A program made the translations under genes and the position numbers. Under the pieces are notes generated by a model. That model was not told where the DNA came from and did no database searches. It saw only the letters and a program-made list of their open reading frames with translations. A DNA stretch of 26,991 nucleotides, from the NCBI GenBank assembly GCA_004369085.1, contig ML210367.1, positions 19,120 to 46,110 on the forward strand, in the 5' to 3' direction. Position 1 is the stretch's first letter, and each line of letters begins with the position of its first letter. The stretch is from Coprinopsis marcescibilis. Its lineage: Eukaryota > Basidiomycota > Agaricomycetes > Agaricales > Psathyrellaceae. This document shows, in pieces, positions 21,746 to 26,991 of this stretch.

Positions 21746-24295
21746 TGTGGTTGAAATAGAATGTAAAGGTAGTGAATGTGGTCTTGAAAACCGGTGGGAG
21801 TTAACAACTAGGCTGCTTTCTGCAAGAAGATAGCAATATCAAGGATGGCGAGCTGGAACGTGGGGATGCAGCTGGGTCGCGAGATTAAAACCTCGAGATG
21901 AAGGGACGTTGAAAAGTTTCCGTTGATGTTATTGCTGAAAGTGAAGCTTCAAGATTGAGAAAGGGGAGATAAATGCAAAGAAAGCGGGAATAATCTCTGA
22001 AGCCTAGCCCTGTTCGCGCACAGCGTGAAGACAGAAAGTGAAGAAGTGAAGGGAAGAAGGGAAAGAGAAATGGAGAGTCGACGACGGCGACGACGACGAC
22101 GACGGAAGAGGGGAGGAAGGGAAGGGCGTATGGAAAAAGAAAAGAAAAATCGAGCGGCCAGCCTTTCCTTTTGAACCTAGACAACAACGTTAGATCCCGG
22201 GATTATTCCAATCGTCTCGTTGTCGGCCTTGGCGGAACTTGAACCAAAATGTTCTTCCGCTGCGTTGGTTGCTATGTCCCGGATGGTGGCCGTTTGATCT
22301 CTGAGCAACGGCAGAGGCAACGGTCCACTCGTGCACCCTCTTGCCATACGATTCAAAGAATTGGAATATAACCCAAGCCAACCTAGGCCATTCTTCAGCC
22401 TCAGCGCAGGTTACCCATTTGCAAAGAATGATTATGTTCCAGCACTGTGGATACAGGCCGGCCGCTGCCGTGGTGTTGGTGGCTGTTCTCTTTGTCATTA
22501 TGGGTGCTTGCTATGACTCCAACGAGGTTTTGGCGAAGAACAAAAGCCAAAGTAATGAAGAGGACAATGGACTCGGATATCTATTGTACGTGTTCTCATA
22601 AGAAGCACGCTGTGACCTGCGGCATGGAACCGGAGCATGTGCGCGCGTGCCGCATTAGCACCCTTGTATACCCGGAATTTGTGGAAGCCTGAAGGAGACC
22701 TGGAACGTTCACAGGCGGACAAAATCGCCGAATGGGCTGATCCTAGCAACCTGGCGAATGACAAAAGCGTCTGAGGACAATTGGTGGCCATCGGAATGTC
22801 CATCCCAAGTTCAACAATGTCGCCCTTCAACAGTGAAGGACGCCATTGTTTGAACACAGCAGTTTGATCTGTGCAATATCTTATCTCCAAGCAACCTTCA
22901 TTTCTATCCTATTATTAAACTGCCAGCCATTGGTGGGTGCCTGGTGACTGACTTGATTGTCCTCTATATTTGGCAGTCCCGAGGCTCAAGAGTTCTAGCA
23001 GGGCTGTAGGAGGCTATAGTAACGTACGTAAATAAGACCTATTGTCAGTCACTGCAAACACTTCGGGGTTTGGGCCCCCGGCCCTATAGTCTTAGGGTCC
23101 AATGAGTAGCAAGCGTTACCATAAGCTCAGTTGTGAAACAATAGTAAGGGTCTTCAAAAATCGTTATGGACACCATGACGCGAGGACTGTACGTAAAGCC
23201 CTGAGTTATTGAAGCTGCGCTTTACCTCCTTCAAGGCTACATACATACTAAGTCGTCGTAGCCATGGCTTTCGAATACCTGTGCGCAGCGAAGAAGCAGC
23301 TAACCGCAGTCAAAATAATCCGCGAACTGAGGATTCTGGGGTATCATGACACATATGGTCTCCAACTGAGATCTATAGCGCATCGAATTACGTTACTAGT
23401 TGGATGTTCGGTAAGGTCAAGACCTCCGGGATGGCGTGAACTAGGGGATTTGGCGCGCAGCCGTCAGTGTGGTGCGAGTGAAGTGAGGCTGAACTCTGGC
23501 GATTCTCAAAGGGCAGTACCACTGGGAGGAGCTGAGGTACTATAAGAAATACCAATAAATAAATCCTTCATCTTAAATCACATCTCTATGATTTTGGATA
23601 CCGTCGACAAGCTGGACGAGCGGAAATCCAAACGCAAGATCACACGTTGCACAAATCTAGCCTTGCCAAGTGCCGTCTAGGAGTTTGCCGCACTTGCACT
23701 AACTTCTAGGAGCCCATAACTCGCGTACGCCTGACGCCTGAGCAACTAGACAACTGACATCACCGCCGTAGCGATTCCGGGTCTCGTCGGCCTGCATGGA
23801 CTCCGTTGCAGCCTTACTCCATCTCCGACAAACGCGACATTCGCGTTGGAAGCCCAGGTTCTGCGATTTGAAAAGTTCCATTCATCGGTCACAACACCTG
23901 CTCTACATGTGACTGGTGAGAGAGAACCTACAATGCGCATGTGGTTGCCTGAAGAGCGTTTCCATCTTCATAACCAGCTGATAGCCATACGAGGTTTAAT
24001 TGGCTCGTTCATGAAACTTTCCGCTAGAACTCTCACCCCATCCTGTTATAGATTGCAGTAGGCGTTTTGCGATGCTATTTCGTTCAACTTCGTCGATTTC
24101 CAGTTACCGCCAGCACCTTCACTGCCAACTGCTCAGCGCTCTGATTCGGAATGCCAAGTCAAAGCTTGGCGAACCAATGACCAGCTTACTATTACTAAGC
24201 AATTTGAGCTTTCCAAAATCAGTTCTGACTCTTGAACCCACGTTCACGCCTTATCTGCATCTACTTGGAAGTTCCAGCAATCTCCAACCGTTTCT
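21746..24295. other. Gene-poor 2.5-kb region between fungalysin and F-box-like gene
   Basis: The right flank of the fungalysin start (21746 to about 22180) should be its promoter and 5' UTR; it is purine-rich on the plus strand with a CGA repeat near 22078-22105. The rest holds only short open frames (minus 22190-22498, minus 22498-22890, plus 23264-23545) without domains, splice logic or good start context. I could not identify transposon remains, an RNA gene or terminal repeats. It may contain decayed genes or non-coding transcripts. Confidence 0.4.
22078..22105. repeat. (CGA)n simple repeat within a purine-rich tract
   Basis: Eight to nine near-perfect CGA/ACG units inside a longer G+A-rich stretch (about 22030-22150), some 330 nt upstream of the fungalysin start codon. 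It is a simple microsatellite in a likely promoter or leader region. Confidence 0.75.
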
Positions 24296-25622
24296 ATGGA
24301 TAATCTCCCTCTGGAGCTCATTCGTCAGATCGTGGCATTCCTTCCACGGCAAGAGGGCGGTAGGCGCTCACTGACGTCGACATCCCTCGTGTCCTCGACC
24401 TTACGAACACCATGCCAAGAAATTCTGTTTTCGCACCTAATTCTCTCGAATGTTCCAGCGAGACCCATAAGGAAACAACTACCAAGTCAACGGATTCTGT
24501 CCCTCAAGGAGACCTCGCCGGACATTGCGAGATACTTCAAACGCTTGACAATCGCCGACTCGCTTCGCGCCGAATGTGGATGGGTGTCCAAGGATGCTGC
24601 CTTGCCCAAGGCGCTCCATTGGATTACCTCTATGACGGGGATTACAAGCCTGACAGTCGCCTCTATGCGATGGAATGAATACGACTCGGAGACGAAAAGC
24701 GCCATCATCGCATTCATCAGCTCTCCTTTGCTGATTTCGTTGACCATAAACTCAAGTCCCCTGGAGCTCCTCTCAGTCCCAGGTCCCTCGCTGAAGGACC
24801 TGACCCTTTACCAGTGTTCACCGAGGGCCAGCGAGATATCTGGCTCTCCAAGAGACTGGTCGCAGCTGCGATCCCTTAGTTTCAGCGGGAGCCCACTGGG
24901 CGACAGCCCTTTCGTGGACCTCAACAAATTCTTGCTTCAAAGCGAATCGGTTGGCGTTTGGACTAGTCTACAAGACTTGCAAGCTCTGGTATGGCTCTCG
25001 GAACAGGAGCGTAACGCCATGGACAAGTTCATCTCCAAACACGGCGTAGGATTGAAGAGGTTAAGCCTCGATTTCGTGAGATATAGTGCGCGCTGTCTCT
25101 TTATATTCGGAACAGGACAGCGGCTGATAATCTGTAGGGGCTAACAACGAGCACGGAACAAGCCGCTTAGACCTTTCCAACAGTGCAGCGCTCGAGACCC
25201 TGGAGCTTGCGTACCGACACAAGGCGTTGCAGCCTCCCGAATCCAATCCCATCGGAGGGTGGCGAGATTGGGCAGATTGGCAAGACCCGTTGCCATTCAT
25301 TTTCCGCACGCTGGAGACTATCCAGCCCAACACCTCATTACGATGCCTGACCATCAAAATCCAGAATTCGAACCTGTGTGACTTGGCCATTCCATCTGGC
25401 TACCGCCGACTAAACTATGACTCGTAGACATTTCGTCAACTCGATCCTACCCTCGCATCTCAGCACCAGTTTCCTAAATTGGAGGAGGTAAAGTTCGACG
25501 TCACATCAGCTGGTGCCAGAACTTGTCAAAAAGAGCTGGTTGAAGAGTTTAGAGAGCATTTGGAGACCCTTGTTCCAAGATTGAAATCTCGAGGAATTGT
25601 AGAGGTTCTTAGTACAATGTGA
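24296..25622 (+). CDS. F-box-like protein with LRR-like region, possibly a decaying gene
   Basis: The ATG at 24296 opens LPLELIRQIVAFLPR, SLVSSTLR and EILFSHLIL, the pattern of an F-box-like motif (residues 1-50) in mushroom proteins that recruit substrates to SCF ubiquitin ligases. A repeat-like stretch follows (SLTVASMRW, LISLTINSSPLELLS, LKDLTLYQCS, LRSLSFSGSPL), suggesting irregular leucine-rich repeats. Exon 1 runs to about 25075 (260 codons). The next coding block starts near 25138-25140 (ANNEHGTSRLDLSNSAALETLEL). The best donor (GTGAGA at 25076) does not join the acceptor before 25138 in frame; a weaker donor at about 25086 does. The block reaches TAG at 25425-25427, after YDS, but the same frame then continues for 64 codons with plausible family sequence (FPKLEEVKF) to TGA at 25620-25622. 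Two independent problems suggest a pseudogene or sequence errors. The F-box assignment itself is moderately sure. Confidence 0.6.
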
Positions 25623-26156
25623 AACTGTAGTTAATCGGCGTGGTGACGCTTCGAGGTTGAACATTGAAAATGCTGTGAAATAAAAAATAAAAATCTCTCC
25701 GCGATTCGAACCTCTGGGCACTTCACTCGCCCGAACCTCCATCGCCTCCACGGGTAATTAGACCAATCCATTCTCCGCGAAGTTACAACCGTGCATGACA
25801 CCTATATGTACCTCCAAAGCCTCTCTTCCCCTCAGGCTGGGGGTGCGCTGAGCACCAGAACTGAATGTGGGGACAAGGCAACTCGTTAGGCCATGCTGAC
25901 GCTGGCATAGTGGATACGTACTCTCGGGGTTTGCATGTCTTTATAATAGACTATCAGATATCATCCCGATAGTAAGACTTGCGAACACCGCGAATCAGAC
26001 AGTGATAGGGTAACCCGAAGTCCGGTACACTCCAATTGTAGCCACAACCTGAAATCCACTAGCTCGTATATGCTTGTTCAAAAATGTTTATAAGGTCCGG
26101 AAGCCAGGGCACTATCAGGTCAGGTGTTATCGACGTTGGGTGTGGTAATTTCCATG
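25623..26156. other. Intergenic between F-box-like gene and tRNA-Asp
   Basis: This 534-nt gap holds the 3' flank of the F-box-like gene and the upstream side of the tRNA gene. A GGTTCGAATC-like string on the minus strand near 25700 does not fold into a tRNA. I see no coding gene. Confidence 0.45.
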
Positions 26157-26241
26157 TCTTTGTTAGTATATCGGTTAGTACACGCGCCTGTCATGGATGT
26201 CCATAACGCGCGAAAGCTGGGTTCGACTCCCAGACAGAGAG
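26157..26241 (+). tRNA. tRNA-Asp (anticodon GTC) with a 13-nt intron
   Basis: The cloverleaf can be drawn by hand. Acceptor stem TCTTTGT (26157-26163) pairs with ACAGAGA (26234-26240), with one G-T pair, and the discriminator G is at 26241. D stem GTAT (26166-26169) pairs with GTAC (26178-26181). Anticodon stem CGCGC (26183-26187) pairs with GCGCG (26208-26212). Anticodon GTC is at 26190-26192, followed by A37, a 13-nt intron at 26194-26206 at the canonical position 37/38, and C38. The T arm is CTGGG, loop TTCGACT, CCCAG (26217-26233), and includes the internal B box GGTTCGACTCC. G73 and the CTGTCAC loop are typical of tRNA-Asp. The intron contains the short inverted repeat ATGGA..TCCAT together with its flank. 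Confidence 0.95.
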
Positions 26242-26247
26242 TTTGCA

Positions 26248-26252
26248 TTTTT
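26248..26252 (+). terminator. RNA polymerase III terminator
   Basis: A run of five T residues begins seven bases after the discriminator base of tRNA-Asp, the usual signal for Pol III release. A second T-rich stretch follows at once. Confidence 0.85.
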
Positions 26253-26921
26253 GTTTCTTTCAATATTGTCCCGGAGACTCGGGTACCTTAAGAATTTCCG
26301 TCTTGCTCAGCACATACAAACCCACAGCTCGCTTATAGCGAGATGTCATTTCCCTTGTGTGCATTTTTAGGATTTCTGCAAGCTCACACTGTATTTGGGC
26401 GCCCAACCTCGAGTCCCTGCCAAAGAAGGTGCGGTGGCTGAGGGTGTCAAGGGCACCGATAAGATCACACGAAGCGTCGCGTATGCACTGTTTGTCAACG
26501 TGAGAGCGGTGTTAATCCATCCAGGGAGTGGCAAGGACGATGCAGTTAGGTAAATTGAACTCTGAGACGCAAGTGCCGTTTCTTGGACTTGCATGGACGG
26601 TGTGCTAGCCCTAGAAGCTAGGTTATAGGAAAGTAGTAACGCGATGGAGCACTTTGCGCGTCTCCCAGACGGCGTGATGACCTGTAGCAAAAGAAATGAG
26701 ATGGCGTAGCAGGAACGTACAGCAACGTATATACACACTGCAGCCATACGCCCTTGAATTCCTTGACGGTGTCGACTTCCCACAGCTTACTACTATACAG
26801 GTGACATCCGAGAACTTGATGGCGGTCGTGGCACGTGGGGTTTAACGTTTAATCTCCGCTGTGGCTGGCAGTTGCAAGCGTTCCGAATCGCTGTTCACTT
26901 CTCTCACTCAACCATTCAGCA
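26253..26921. other. Intergenic between tRNA-Asp and Crinkler-like gene, with one exon-like segment
   Basis: This 669-nt stretch includes the promoter of the gene starting at 26922. At about 26371-26500 (+) a segment flanked by TTTTTAG and GTGAGA keeps an open frame reading LYLGAQPRVPAKEG and TRSVAYALFVN; it looks exon-like, but I cannot link it to a start codon or a family. The minus-strand frame 26367-26783 has no support of its own. Confidence 0.35.
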
Positions 26922-26991
26922 ATGTCGCTTATCGCTCTCCGCTGCCTCGTGTCTGGCGATGGGAAAGAGAAGGTATTCACCGTCAAGATCG
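26922..26991 (+). CDS. Crinkler-like (CRN) protein, N-terminus only, cut by window edge
   Basis: The ATG at 26922 (context AGCAATGTC) opens 23 codons to the window end, reading MSLIALRCLVSGD then KVFTVKI. This is the pattern I know for the ubiquitin-like header domain at the start of Crinkler-type proteins in mushrooms: a short hydrophobic strand, a CLV-G turn, then F-x-V-K-I. In oomycetes such headers mark host-directed effectors; in fungi the role is mostly unknown, and many copies are intracellular multidomain proteins with a variable C-terminal module. Nothing of the C-terminal domain is visible, so its activity cannot be inferred. The upstream leader is pyrimidine-rich (CACTTCTCTCACTCAACC), as is common before fungal starts. 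Confidence 0.65.
   Translation, partial: MSLIALRCLVSGDGKEKVFTVKI

Noticed and set aside
22190..22890. Two minus-strand open frames of 102 and 130 residues
   Set aside because: No recognisable motif, no introns joining them in frame, and composition unlike the neighbouring genes; treated as non-coding or decayed.
23060..23110. GC-rich, partly palindromic sequence around GGGCCCCCGGCCC
   Set aside because: Too short, and with no paired terminal repeat or target duplication to call a mobile element.
23264..23545. Plus-strand 93-residue open frame starting MAFEYLCAAKK
   Set aside because: Isolated, no family resemblance, Arg-rich random-looking C-terminal half.
25690..25765. Possible minus-strand tRNA (GGTTCGAATC string)
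   Set aside because: The five bases on either side of the loop do not pair, and there is no matching acceptor stem.

Overview
The window looks like nuclear DNA of a basidiomycete fungus, most likely a mushroom-forming Agaricomycete. Genes are dense and cut by many short introns (mostly 47-80 nt, GT..AG, CTAAC/CTGAC-like branch sites). The gene set (cytochrome P450, exocyst Exo70, an EZH-type SET methyltransferase, NF-YB/HAP3, a secreted fungalysin, fungal-type MYND proteins, an F-box-like protein and the start of a Crinkler-like protein) fits that group. I cannot name the genus. All exon structures were inferred by eye from reading frame, splice consensus and family motifs; none is backed by RNA data.

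Layout, left to right: 3' part of a P450 (+, cut by the window edge, stop at 1844); a single-pass membrane protein with a Pro-rich stalk (-, 2151-3292); two tandem MYND zinc-finger paralogues (-, 4072-6226 and about 6641-8823; the second has an apparent 1-nt frameshift near its C-terminus); EXO70 (+, 9088-11457, with a 12-nt microexon); an E(z)/EZH-type H3K27 methyltransferase (-, 11663-14797, 15 proposed exons including a 2-nt microexon candidate); a low-complexity basidiomycete protein of unknown function (+, 15278-16975); CCAAT-binding subunit NF-YB/HAP3 (-, 17610-18300); a secreted M36 fungalysin (-, 19384-21745); a 2.5-kb gene-poor stretch; an F-box-like gene that may be decaying (+, 24296-25427 or 25622); an intron-containing tRNA-Asp(GTC) (+, 26157-26241); and the N-terminus of a Crinkler-type protein running off the right edge (+, from 26922).

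The genes do not form a pathway cluster. They are a mix of housekeeping genes (exocyst-mediated secretion, CCAAT-box transcription, Polycomb-type silencing, tRNA) and lineage-variable families (P450, MYND, F-box, fungalysin, Crinkler). Several introns are a multiple of three and free of stops, so naive ORF calling reads straight through them. I saw no transposon, CRISPR array or mobile element with intact coding capacity. The most unusual points are the proposed 2-nt and 12-nt microexons, a 36-nt intron, the paired MYND genes that share a 415-codon exon and a degenerate zinc-ligand position, and the two lesions in the F-box-like gene.
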